DNA of 64,000 nucleotides. Source: Variovorax sp. KBW07 (GTDB taxonomy: Bacteria; Pseudomonadota; Gammaproteobacteria; Burkholderiales; Burkholderiaceae_C). The translations under genes and the position numbers were made by a program. Below the pieces are notes generated by a model that ran no database searches, was not told the origin of the DNA, and worked only from the letters and a program-made list of their open reading frames with translations. The number at the start of each line of letters is the position of its first letter. Within the stretch, counting starts at the first letter, position 1. Where the stretch lies: assembly GCF_003852515.1 (NCBI RefSeq), contig NZ_QAJK01000029.1, positions 1 through 64,000 of the forward strand, given 5' to 3'. Shown here one piece after another: positions 26,611 to 34,995 of the stretch.

Positions 26611-29304
26611 ATGCAACTCCCTTATTCCAACTCTCTCCGCCCGTGCCCACGTCTAAGGCCGCTTTGCGTGATGATCATGTACGCACTGTCGGCATGGCCC
26701 GGGGGCGCGCAGGCTGGCCCAGCTGTGGGTGCTGCGCCGACGCAAGTGGCGCAGGTCGAATTCGACAGCAGCTTCCTGGCGCCCAGCAGCGCCAAGGGCG
26801 TCGACCTGAGCCGTTTCAGCAAGGGCAATTTCGTGGCTCCCGGCCAATACATCGTCGAGCTGACGGTGAACGAGAACTGGGTGGGGCGTGCCCGCACCAC
26901 ATTCAAGAAACCCGACGGCGCGCGCGACAACGCCAGCGCGGTGCCGTGCTTCAGCAAGAGCGACGTCGAACGCATGGGCATCGATCTGCGGAAGCTCGAG
27001 CCCTCCGTGCTCGAGCAACTGGTCGATCCGAAGGCCTGCCTGCCCATCGAGCAGATCGTTCCCGATGCAACGGCCAGCTTCGATTTTGGCGAGCAGCTCC
27101 TGAACCTCAGCGTGCCGCAAGCGGTTATCAGCCGCAGTGCGCGCGGCTACGTGAGCCCCGAGTTCTGGGACCAGGGCATTACCGCGGGCTTCGTCGACTA
27201 CAACCTGAGCCTCTACCAGCAGCGCAACCGCGGAATGGACAGCGCACAGAGCCAGGGCTACCTGGGCACGCGCTGGGGTTTCAATGCCGGCCCCTGGCGC
27301 TTTCGCCACAACGGCTCTTTCAACTGGGGCTCCACGGGCAAGAGCCGCTACCAAAGCAGCGCGACCTACATTCAACGAGAGCTGCAAGGCCTGTCCGCGC
27401 AACTGACGCTGGGCGACGCCTACACATCCGGTGAATTGTTCGACTCCACCAGCTTCCGCGGTGTCCGCCTGGCCACCGACGATCGCATGTTGCCGCAGTC
27501 GCTCAGCGGCTTTGCACCCACTGTGCGCGGCATCGCCCGCAGCAATGCCAAGGTGGTCATCAAGCAGGGCAACACCACCGTCTACGAAACGACCGTGGCA
27601 CCCGGCGCGTTTGAAATCAACGACCTGTACGCCACCGGCTATGGCGGCGACCTGGCGGTAACGGTCACCGAGGCCGACGGCCAGTCCAGCACTTTCCTGG
27701 TGCCCTACGCCGCGGTTCCCATGTCGTTGCGGCCCGGTGTCAACCGCTATGCCGTGACTGTCGGGGTCGTGCTCGACAGCCAGATCGTGAGCAGCAAGCC
27801 CGGCTTTGCGCAGGCCACCTGGCAGCACGGTTTTTCGAATCTCCTGACGGGCTACGGCGGCATCAACCTGGCGGGGGGCTATGGCGCGGCCATGATCGGC
27901 GGCGCTTTCAATACATCGTTCGGCGCCATCGGGGTCGACTACACGCAATCGTCGACTTCGCTGCAGGGCAAGCCCGGCATGAACGGCGGCAGTGCGCGTA
28001 TCAGCTATTCCAAAGACCTGCCCCAGACCGGCAGCAACATCGTATTGGCTGCCTACCGCTACTCGAGCGAAGGCTTCATGGACCTCAACACCGCCATGCG
28101 TGCCCGCGACATGGTCGATCGCCGGCTGACCATCGACCTGGTGCCGCGTCCGCGCAATCGTGCGCAGGTTACCTTCGGCCAGCAGCTCGGCGAAGGAAAT
28201 GGGCGCCTGCACATGACGTTGTCTTCGTCAAGCTACTGGAACCGCCTGCAGCCGAGCCTCAGCTACATGGTGGGCTACGCCAACACCTTCAGGAATTTCA
28301 ACTACAGCCTGCAGGTGTCGCGCAACCTCGGAAACAACGGCCGGTCGAACACCACTTACTACGCCAGCCTGATGATTCCGCTGGGCACCACGAACCCGGT
28401 CACCGTCAGCACCAACCTCATGCGCGACAGCAGGGGGCCGATGTCCGTGCAGTCCACCGTGTCCGGCTCGACAGGTGTCGACAACGACCTGTCTTACGGC
28501 GTCACGGTCAACCACGCGTCGGGCAGCAACTCGGGCAGCGGCTCCAGCAATGGTTCAGGCAGCAACAACAGCACCGGCGGCAGCGCCAATGTGCTGTACC
28601 GCACCTCGTTTGCCGACTTGACCGCATCGGCGGGCGCCGGCACGGGCTACTCGCAGGGGTCGCTTGGCGTGCGCGGTGCCGCAGTGGCTCACCCGGGCGG
28701 CGTAACGCTGGCGCAGTCCGTGTCCGAAACCTTCGGCATTGTCGAGGCGCCCGGCGCTGGCGGTGCCCGCCTGCTCAATGCCTCGGGCGTCAAGGTCGAT
28801 GGCCGGGGCTATGCGGTCGTGCCTTACCTCACGCCCTACAACATGAACAGCGTCGAACTCGACCCCAAGGGCCTGTCGACCGACGTTGAGCTGAAGTCGA
28901 GCAGCCAGCAGGTCGCGCCGACCGCCGGCGCAGTGTCCATGCTCAAGTTCCAGACGACGGTGGGCCGCACGGCGCTGCTGCTGGTCAGGCAGGCGGATGG
29001 CGCGCCATTGCCCTTTGGCGCATCGGTGTTCGACGAGGCCGGCGAAGAAATCGGATCGGTCGGGCAGGGCAGCAAGCTCGTCGTGCGGGGCCTGCAAGAC
29101 AAGGGCCTGCTCACGGTGAAATGGGGAGATGAGGCCACGGCGTCGTGCCGCATTGCCTACGAATTGCCGGTGCGCGACGAAGGCAAGACAAAGACCGAGG
29201 GCTACCAGCAGGTCAATGCAACCTGCGTTGCAAACACGCAAGTTGCTTCCAAGGAAAAACCTCTGCCGACCGCATCAGGCGCTCGCCCTGGAAAAAGCAA
29301 TTGA
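26611..29304 (+). CDS. outer-membrane fimbrial usher (FimD/PapC family)
   Basis: An 897-residue usher, the normal length. A signal peptide ends near QAGPA at residue 35. The N-terminal chaperone-binding domain begins with VEFDSSFL, then PGQYIVELTVNENWVGRA. A 24-strand beta-barrel with an embedded plug follows (YNLSLYQQRN, SFRGVRLATDDRMLP, PGAFEINDLY). Two C-terminal domains hold the conserved cysteine pair near SCRIAYELP. It exports and assembles the fimbria. A serine/glycine/asparagine-rich insert lies near residues 636-655. The next gene starts 8 bp after its stop codon. Confidence 0.95.
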   Translation: MQLPYSNSLRPCPRLRPLCVMIMYALSAWPGGAQAGPAVGAAPTQVAQVEFDSSFLAPSSAKGVDLSRFSKGNFVAPGQYIVELTVNENWVGRARTTFKKPDGARDNASAVPCFSKSDVERMGIDLRKLEPSVLEQLVDPKACLPIEQIVPDATASFDFGEQLLNLSVPQAVISRSARGYVSPEFWDQGITAGFVDYNLSLYQQRNRGMDSAQSQGYLGTRWGFNAGPWRFRHNGSFNWGSTGKSRYQSSATYIQRELQGLSAQLTLGDAYTSGELFDSTSFRGVRLATDDRMLPQSLSGFAPTVRGIARSNAKVVIKQGNTTVYETTVAPGAFEINDLYATGYGGDLAVTVTEADGQSSTFLVPYAAVPMSLRPGVNRYAVTVGVVLDSQIVSSKPGFAQATWQHGFSNLLTGYGGINLAGGYGAAMIGGAFNTSFGAIGVDYTQSSTSLQGKPGMNGGSARISYSKDLPQTGSNIVLAAYRYSSEGFMDLNTAMRARDMVDRRLTIDLVPRPRNRAQVTFGQQLGEGNGRLHMTLSSSSYWNRLQPSLSYMVGYANTFRNFNYSLQVSRNLGNNGRSNTTYYASLMIPLGTTNPVTVSTNLMRDSRGPMSVQSTVSGSTGVDNDLSYGVTVNHASGSNSGSGSSNGSGSNNSTGGSANVLYRTSFADLTASAGAGTGYSQGSLGVRGAAVAHPGGVTLAQSVSETFGIVEAPGAGGARLLNASGVKVDGRGYAVVPYLTPYNMNSVELDPKGLSTDVELKSSSQQVAPTAGAVSMLKFQTTVGRTALLLVRQADGAPLPFGASVFDEAGEEIGSVGQGSKLVVRGLQDKGLLTVKWGDEATASCRIAYELPVRDEGKTKTEGYQQVNATCVANTQVASKEKPLPTASGARPGKSN

Positions 29305-29312
29305 TCATCTAT

Positions 29313-30296
29313 ATGACGACAAAGAAATATATTCGCAGCCTGATGTTGCTCGGTTCATTTTTGTTGTTGAGCCTTGCCTCGGTGAGCGCCAGCGCCAGCA
29401 CCACGAAGTGCACAATTCCCCCCCGTTCAACGTTGCAAACCCCGGCGGGGATTCGTTTCGACCCTTCTCTTCCAATTGGCACTGAGCTCTGGAGGGGCAC
29501 TCTGCAATCAGGTACTGACACCGATGCCATGTGCTCCGGGGGGAACGGCATGGTCACTTTCAAGGGAACTGGCGTCAAACGCGCGGACCAGTCCTATGAC
29601 ACTGGAATCCCTGGAATTGGATATCGGGTTCACTTCTTGACCGCGGGGTGCCAAGCGCCCGCTTTTTGGCCTGTCGAGTGCGGCGGCATATTTGCTGCCC
29701 GCGTCGGCGCAGCCACGATCGAGGTCGTGCTTTTCAAGACAGGTGAGATTCCGCCCGAGGGAGGCTCACTGAGCGGTGACTTCCTGGAGTGGACCTACGA
29801 AGGCTATAGGTTGATAAGTTATGCATGGACAGGAAGCCTGGCGATAACGCCGAAAGCACCTACATGCGCGCCTGCGCAGCCGCTGTACAACATAGATCTT
29901 GGACGTATTCCCCGCTCGACATTCACCGGAATAGGCAGCGTTTCGCGCAGCCAGCCACTCACCATCGAATTGCAGTGCACAGGTGACAGCCGCACTTCCG
30001 TCACTGTTCGCGGAACCCTGACCGACAGCACGAACCCCGCCAATCGATCGACTTCATTGACGCTTGCGAGCAATTCGATCGCCAGTGGAATCGCAATACA
30101 GATACTCAAGGGCGGTGTGGCGCTCGGCTACGGCGCAGATTCCAGAACGAATGGCAACCCCAACCAATGGCTCGCGGGCACGACCCAAGCTGGCATCTTC
30201 AGAATTCCATTGGAAGCGCGAGCGGTTCAAACGGGCGCAACGGTAGGAGCGGGCTCATTCAACGGCCGGGCGACTTACACAATGAGCTACGAGTGA
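29313..30296 (+). CDS. two-domain fimbrial tip-adhesin-like protein (copy 1)
   Basis: A 327-residue exported protein with a signal peptide (KYIRSLMLLGSFLLLSLASV). It has a divergent N-terminal domain of about 160 residues. The C-terminal pilin domain (about 185-327) contains CAPAQPLYNIDLGRIPRSTF, the subunit cysteine pair, and the ending GRATYTMSYE that donor-strand chaperones recognise. The layout resembles FimH-type adhesins, with a receptor-binding head and a pilin tail. It directly follows the usher. The ligand is unknown. Confidence 0.83.
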   Translation: MTTKKYIRSLMLLGSFLLLSLASVSASASTTKCTIPPRSTLQTPAGIRFDPSLPIGTELWRGTLQSGTDTDAMCSGGNGMVTFKGTGVKRADQSYDTGIPGIGYRVHFLTAGCQAPAFWPVECGGIFAARVGAATIEVVLFKTGEIPPEGGSLSGDFLEWTYEGYRLISYAWTGSLAITPKAPTCAPAQPLYNIDLGRIPRSTFTGIGSVSRSQPLTIELQCTGDSRTSVTVRGTLTDSTNPANRSTSLTLASNSIASGIAIQILKGGVALGYGADSRTNGNPNQWLAGTTQAGIFRIPLEARAVQTGATVGAGSFNGRATYTMSYE

Positions 30297-30333
30297 AGCA
30301 ACCCGGTGCTGGGCTTTGGGCAATGAATAAAAA

Positions 30334-31338
30334 ATGAATTTGATTTTGAGAAAAACTGTACGCACCTTTGCATTGATTGGCCCATTCCTGCTGCTGGGCC
30401 TGCTGCCTTTGAGTGCCAATGCATATACCTGCAGAAACCCGATTGTTGCACTTGTCACGCCCCCGGCATCGATCAATGTCAAAGATACGGCAGTCGGTCA
30501 GGTTTTATGGCGGTCAAATCCGTTGAGAGTTGTTTTGCCATCTACCAGAGACGTTTCCTGTGTCGGAAGTACGTCTGAAATTATATATAGCGTCAGCACG
30601 GCTGCGGTGCCGGGCATATCTCCAGCTGCCTATAAATCCAATATTGAGGGAATCGGATATCGAGTGAAACGCCTTGATGTGTGCCCTCAATATTTTCCTT
30701 TGAAATGCTCATCCAGGGGTGTGTCCGATCAAACAACCACTCATGACATCCAGATTGAATTGGTCAAAACTGGCGCGGTTGCAAGCGGACAATCATTGAG
30801 CGGAGTTTTTGCGAAATGGACCATCGACGACGCGACACCGGATTTTTTGCAATATTCGTGGGGTGCCCCTGTGCCTGTGATAATCAGGCCGGCCGTTTTG
30901 CAGTGCACGGTAACAACGCCACAGATAACGGTTCCGCTGGGAAGTATTCCAAAAACGGCCTTTTCCGGCATTGGCAGTAGTGCCGGCACCAAGCCACTGA
31001 GTATTGATCTGGCGTGCGCGGGGGGTGATCCCGGCAATACCAAAGCTGTCAATGTCACGCTGACCGACAACACCAACCCGGCGAATCGAAGCACAACACT
31101 TTCATTGACCAGTGGGTCGATGGCCACCGGGGTCGCAATACAGCTGCTCAATGGGCAAGCCGTACTTGGCTATGGACCCGATTCAAATGCAGCCAGCAAT
31201 CCAGGCCAATGGTTTGCAGGCAACGCCGGCGACGGGGTTTTTCATATTTCCCTGAGCGCTCGCTACATTCAGACCGCGGGAACGATCACGCCAGGTTCAG
31301 CCAATGGTCGGGCGACTTTCACGATGAACTACAACTGA
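30334..31338 (+). CDS. two-domain fimbrial tip-adhesin-like protein (copy 2)
   Basis: A 334-residue paralogue of the preceding protein, with its own signal peptide (VRTFALIGPFLLLGLLPLSA). The head domain differs strongly, while the C-terminal pilin domain keeps VLQCTVTTPQITVPLGSIPK and ends GRATFTMNYN. Its codons are noticeably richer in A/T than the usher's. The DNA of its tail is close to that of the third copy, indicating duplication or gene conversion. Confidence 0.83.
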   Translation: MNLILRKTVRTFALIGPFLLLGLLPLSANAYTCRNPIVALVTPPASINVKDTAVGQVLWRSNPLRVVLPSTRDVSCVGSTSEIIYSVSTAAVPGISPAAYKSNIEGIGYRVKRLDVCPQYFPLKCSSRGVSDQTTTHDIQIELVKTGAVASGQSLSGVFAKWTIDDATPDFLQYSWGAPVPVIIRPAVLQCTVTTPQITVPLGSIPKTAFSGIGSSAGTKPLSIDLACAGGDPGNTKAVNVTLTDNTNPANRSTTLSLTSGSMATGVAIQLLNGQAVLGYGPDSNAASNPGQWFAGNAGDGVFHISLSARYIQTAGTITPGSANGRATFTMNYN

Positions 31339-31392
31339 AGCAGCCCGGCGCGGGGGAGGGCTTTGGTTAATAAATCAACCACGAATCTGATC

Positions 31393-32385
31393 ATGAAAAA
31401 GCTTGTTCATACCCTTGCATTGCTTGGCTCATTGTTGCTGATGGGCCTGCTGCCTTTGGTGGCCAAGGCCGCACCATATACCTGCGGAGCCCCGATTGTC
31501 GTGATTCTAGACGGCCCTGCTTCGATCGACCTCAAGGACAAAAAAATAGGTGAGGTTCTATGGGAGAGAAATCTATGGGTGCCTTCGCAAAGCATGAAAG
31601 ATGTGGAGTGTACCGGCGGCGGGAGGCCTAAATATGACTTCCCTGCTGGTGCGGTGCAGGCGACGGACATAAATACCTACCAAACTGGAATTCGAGGGCT
31701 TGGGTATCGAATTACTCGAACAGGGAGCTGCCCTTGGCTATGGCCCATAACATGTGCTGCCGGCGTCTCCGCTCAGGTTGCCACTCATTCTATAAATATT
31801 CAGTTTTTCAAGACTGAATCGGTCATAGAGAGTGGCAAATCGTTGAGTGGAGTTTTTGGGCGTTGGGTTTTCGATAATCAGCCCACGGATTTTCTGCAAT
31901 ACATGTGGAGTGCTCCTATACTCGTGACAGTCAGGCCGGCCGTTCTGCAGTGCACAACGACGACACCGCAGGTAGCGGTTCCACTGGGAAGCATTCCTAA
32001 AACAGCCTTTTCCGGTATTGGTAGCACTACTGGCACAAAACCGCTGAACATCGACCTGATGTGCTCGGGTGGCGATCCCGGCGATAGCAAAGCCATCAGT
32101 ATCACGCTGACCGACAATACCAACCCCGGAAATCAAAGCACGACACTTTCACTGACCCGTGACTCAATTGCCACGGGAGTCGCCATACAGTTGCTCCAAG
32201 GGCAAACCGTAATTGGCTATGGACCCGACTCGAATTTACCCGGCAATCCGGGCCAATGGTCTGCGGGCAACAGTGGCGCGGGGGTTTTTCGTATCCCCCT
32301 GAGCGCTCGCTACATTCAGACCGGGGCAACGATCACGCCAGGCTCCGCCAACGGCCGGGCGACTTTCACGATGAGCTACCAGTGA
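31393..32385 (+). CDS. two-domain fimbrial tip-adhesin-like protein (copy 3)
   Basis: A 330-residue paralogue. The ATG at 31393 gives a clean signal peptide (MKKLVHTLALLGSLLLMGLL); an ATG/GTG ten codons upstream is less likely. The head domain contains four or more cysteines and differs from copies 1 and 2. The tail (VLQCTTTTPQVAVPLGSIPK to GRATFTMSYQ) is nearly the same as copy 2. It is the last structural gene of the fimbrial operon. Confidence 0.83.
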   Translation: MKKLVHTLALLGSLLLMGLLPLVAKAAPYTCGAPIVVILDGPASIDLKDKKIGEVLWERNLWVPSQSMKDVECTGGGRPKYDFPAGAVQATDINTYQTGIRGLGYRITRTGSCPWLWPITCAAGVSAQVATHSINIQFFKTESVIESGKSLSGVFGRWVFDNQPTDFLQYMWSAPILVTVRPAVLQCTTTTPQVAVPLGSIPKTAFSGIGSTTGTKPLNIDLMCSGGDPGDSKAISITLTDNTNPGNQSTTLSLTRDSIATGVAIQLLQGQTVIGYGPDSNLPGNPGQWSAGNSGAGVFRIPLSARYIQTGATITPGSANGRATFTMSYQ

Positions 32386-33038
32386 GTCGCCTTGGAGTGG
32401 CCAGCGTCTCGCACAGTTCGGCGTACGGCGTCGGGTTGCGGCGCCCGAACAAAACCAATCCTTTCGCACGCCACGGTTGTCGAAGCTGCATTGACGCCAA
32501 CAGCACCGCGCCCTCGAATCAATCGGCGGTACAGGCATTTTCGGGCACCTGGGCTCAAAGGCAAGTGGATGCCCGGCCACAGCCCAAACCCAGCGCGGCT
32601 GCCGTCAAACCAATGAGGCTAGGGCGACAGACCGGCTAGCATTTTTTTGATCTCATTGGGCGTGCCCAATTCAAGCCGACGCGACGATCAGGCGGGTACG
32701 GTTCTCGGCTGGATGCCATCTGCGAAAAGTCATCGGTGAATCCGCCAGGCCAGTGTGGCCGGGCTTCAGTAGAAATGAAAAAATCTTGCAGATATATTTC
32801 AGATTGTTTGATTTTGTAAATATTGATTTCAATATCACGGATATTTTGTTGAATATTCCCGGGAATCGCGGAAATATCGGGAGGTCCGGCAGTTTTTCAT
32901 TTTATTATTTAGAATCAAATGTGAATCCGGGATAACCATGCGTCAATTGCAATTGATGGATGTATTGTTTGAGGATTGGTGTGGCGGAATATTTTTCTGT
33001 CGTGCGTTGTGCAAAAGTGTGCCTTGAAATAGTAAAAA
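32386..33038. other. 653-bp AT-rich non-coding stretch
   Basis: No convincing gene is present. The first 300 bp are of ordinary composition and the rest is AT-rich, including a 12-bp perfect palindrome ATTCCCGGGAAT at 32855-32866 that is embedded in repeated AATATT/GATATT blocks. It separates the fimbrial genes from the regulator gene and probably holds the regulator's promoter and operator. Confidence 0.6.
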
Positions 33039-33851
33039 ATGACACCCATTCAAACGAATGTGCAAGCCACCATTGCTTTGGCGGAAATCAGTGAGGGCCA
33101 AAAATCAGAGCTGCGCCAGCAGCTGGACCATATGGGTTACCCCTCCGTCATGTACGACAACCTGGAGGGTTACGAGTCGGCATTGAAGAATGGCCAGAAA
33201 TTCAATTTATTGATTCTTGCCCTGAAGGATGAAGTGGAGTGGAAAAACTTTCTGCTTCCCAATGAAAAAATTCCAGTGCTGCTGATGGTTCCAGATGAAA
33301 AGTGGAATCTCCTGAAAGGCAGCGAAGAAATTGATTCGTACGACAGGCCCGTCGACATCGTTTCTTCTTCAGCCACGCGAATGGGTGAATTGAGCTGGCG
33401 CATCCAGGTGCTGCTCAAGAAGGTTTCGGCGCCTCGCATCAATCTTGGTGAAGAAACCGACTTTTCCTGGGGCGACTACAAGTTCTGCGCCAACGGGGTA
33501 GGAGTTTTTCTGCGAGGCAGAAAGTTGCGGCTGAAGCCCATAGAGCGCGCACTGGCGCTCCTGCTGTTCAGAAACATCAACATGGTTCTGGAGCGAAAGT
33601 GGATCATCAAGGAAATGTGGCGCCTGGAGGCCACGTCCAATTCCCGGGCTCTTGACGTCTGCATCGCATGCATAAGAAGAAAGCTCGAGCTCAAGGAGAA
33701 CGGGCTCGCAATTCGCGCCTTCTACGGGCGGGGGTATCAGATGATCGAAATCGAAAAGCCGGAAATCGAACTGGAATCGATCATCGAAAGCCCGATATTC
33801 GCACCCGCAGCTGCATCGATTTCCGGGCACACCGATCCAGCGCCTCTCTGA
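33039..33851 (+). CDS. OmpR-type winged-helix regulator with degenerate receiver
   Basis: A 270-residue protein. Residues about 10-125 have the length and pattern of a receiver domain, but the position expected for the phospho-aspartate reads LLILALKDE, without the acidic residue. Residues about 145-240 form an OmpR/PhoB winged helix (LKPIERALALLLFRN, then RALDVCIACIRRKLE, with the wing IRAFYGRGYQMI). It probably binds DNA without phosphorylation. Its position beside the fimbrial operon and its similarly A/T-rich codons suggest it controls those genes. Confidence 0.82.
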   Translation: MTPIQTNVQATIALAEISEGQKSELRQQLDHMGYPSVMYDNLEGYESALKNGQKFNLLILALKDEVEWKNFLLPNEKIPVLLMVPDEKWNLLKGSEEIDSYDRPVDIVSSSATRMGELSWRIQVLLKKVSAPRINLGEETDFSWGDYKFCANGVGVFLRGRKLRLKPIERALALLLFRNINMVLERKWIIKEMWRLEATSNSRALDVCIACIRRKLELKENGLAIRAFYGRGYQMIEIEKPEIELESIIESPIFAPAAASISGHTDPAPL

Positions 33852-33954
33852 TCCGTCCGCGCGAGAACTGGCGGAAAGCCTGCCGCAGGAGCCCCGGCAG
33901 GTTCAGTGATGCCGGGCGCGGTGCGGTCGCGCCCTTGTTGACATGTGCGTGCCG

Positions 33955-34923
33955 TCAGGCAGCGAGGCCCAGCTCGCGCGCCTCGGCTTCATAGTTTGCA
34001 TACGAGGCCTTGAGCACCGCGCCGTTGAGGATCATCTCGGCCAGCGGCTCGCGTGCCGCGCCGGGCTGGCCGTCGTACACGCGGGTGCGCACCCAGCACG
34101 ACTCGGTGCGCGCGCTCTCGCTCAGCGCGACGATCTCGCGCTCCAGCTCGTACGGATGGCCGACGAACAGCGGGCCCTTCAACAAGCGGATCTGCTGCCC
34201 CGCGAACAGGCCCACCGCCGGCCCGCGCGACTTGAAGCCCGCTTCGCCGACGGTGCTGCCCAGCAGCACGGAGATCATCTCGAACGGAATGATGGCGCGG
34301 CCCCACGGTGAACCGGCGGCCCCTTCGGGCGTGTACCAGGGGCTCGGCTCGGTAATGGCCTGGAGCTTGTCGGCCAGGCTGAAGGGGTAGTAGTTGCCCA
34401 TGTGCTGGTCGAAGCCCATGCGCACCTTCTCGGTCACGGCGCCGCGCTGGCCCACCTTCAGGTCGCGGTTGATGACGAGGCCGGTGGCCGGGCGCAGCTT
34501 GGCGATGCGCTGTTCGAGTTCATGCGGCAGGCCAGCCGCATCGCCTGTCGAAGCCGAGCCCGTGAGCACCGGCGTGCCGTCGCGCTTCTCGGCCCACAGG
34601 CGCACGAAGCGCTCGCCGGGCGCGGGGCGCTGCACGAAGGCGCGCACTTCTTCGCCCTCTACCACCATGTTCTGGTAGTGCGCGCTGATGCAGCCGGTCT
34701 CGAACCAGGACTGGCCGAAGACGTCGAAGAGCAGCGGGTCGAACTGGCTGAAATGCGTCGGCCCTTCGATGGGGCCGGCGCGCAGGCCCAGGCCCTCGGC
34801 CATGCTGTCGTCGTGGATGGATTTGTGGCCGTCGTAGCTCTGGTCGTTGAGCATCTGGCGCGGCTTGCGCAGCGGGCCGCAGAGGGCGGGGGTGTGGCTG
34901 AAGGGTGCGGTCGATGAGGTCAT
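33955..34923 (-). CDS. MaoC/hotdog-like protein of unknown function
   Basis: A 322-residue cytoplasmic-looking protein. The segment AEGLGLRAGPIEGPTHFSQF with GEEVRAFVQ near residues 85-93 is in the style of hotdog-fold (MaoC-like) proteins, probably with two such domains. No certain catalytic pair can be assigned. It lies 72 bp downstream of the TonB receptor gene on the same strand and may be part of the same iron- or substrate-regulated unit. The ATG at 34923 was preferred over 34941 because it begins the regular sequence. Confidence 0.6.
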   Translation of the reverse strand: MTSSTAPFSHTPALCGPLRKPRQMLNDQSYDGHKSIHDDSMAEGLGLRAGPIEGPTHFSQFDPLLFDVFGQSWFETGCISAHYQNMVVEGEEVRAFVQRPAPGERFVRLWAEKRDGTPVLTGSASTGDAAGLPHELEQRIAKLRPATGLVINRDLKVGQRGAVTEKVRMGFDQHMGNYYPFSLADKLQAITEPSPWYTPEGAAGSPWGRAIIPFEMISVLLGSTVGEAGFKSRGPAVGLFAGQQIRLLKGPLFVGHPYELEREIVALSESARTESCWVRTRVYDGQPGAAREPLAEMILNGAVLKASYANYEAEARELGLAA

Positions 34924-34995
34924 GCGGCAGCATCGGTGCAAGCGCGCCGCGGCGCAATCGCTGAGGCGACAGGCGCGCGGCGTCAGCCACCCGGC

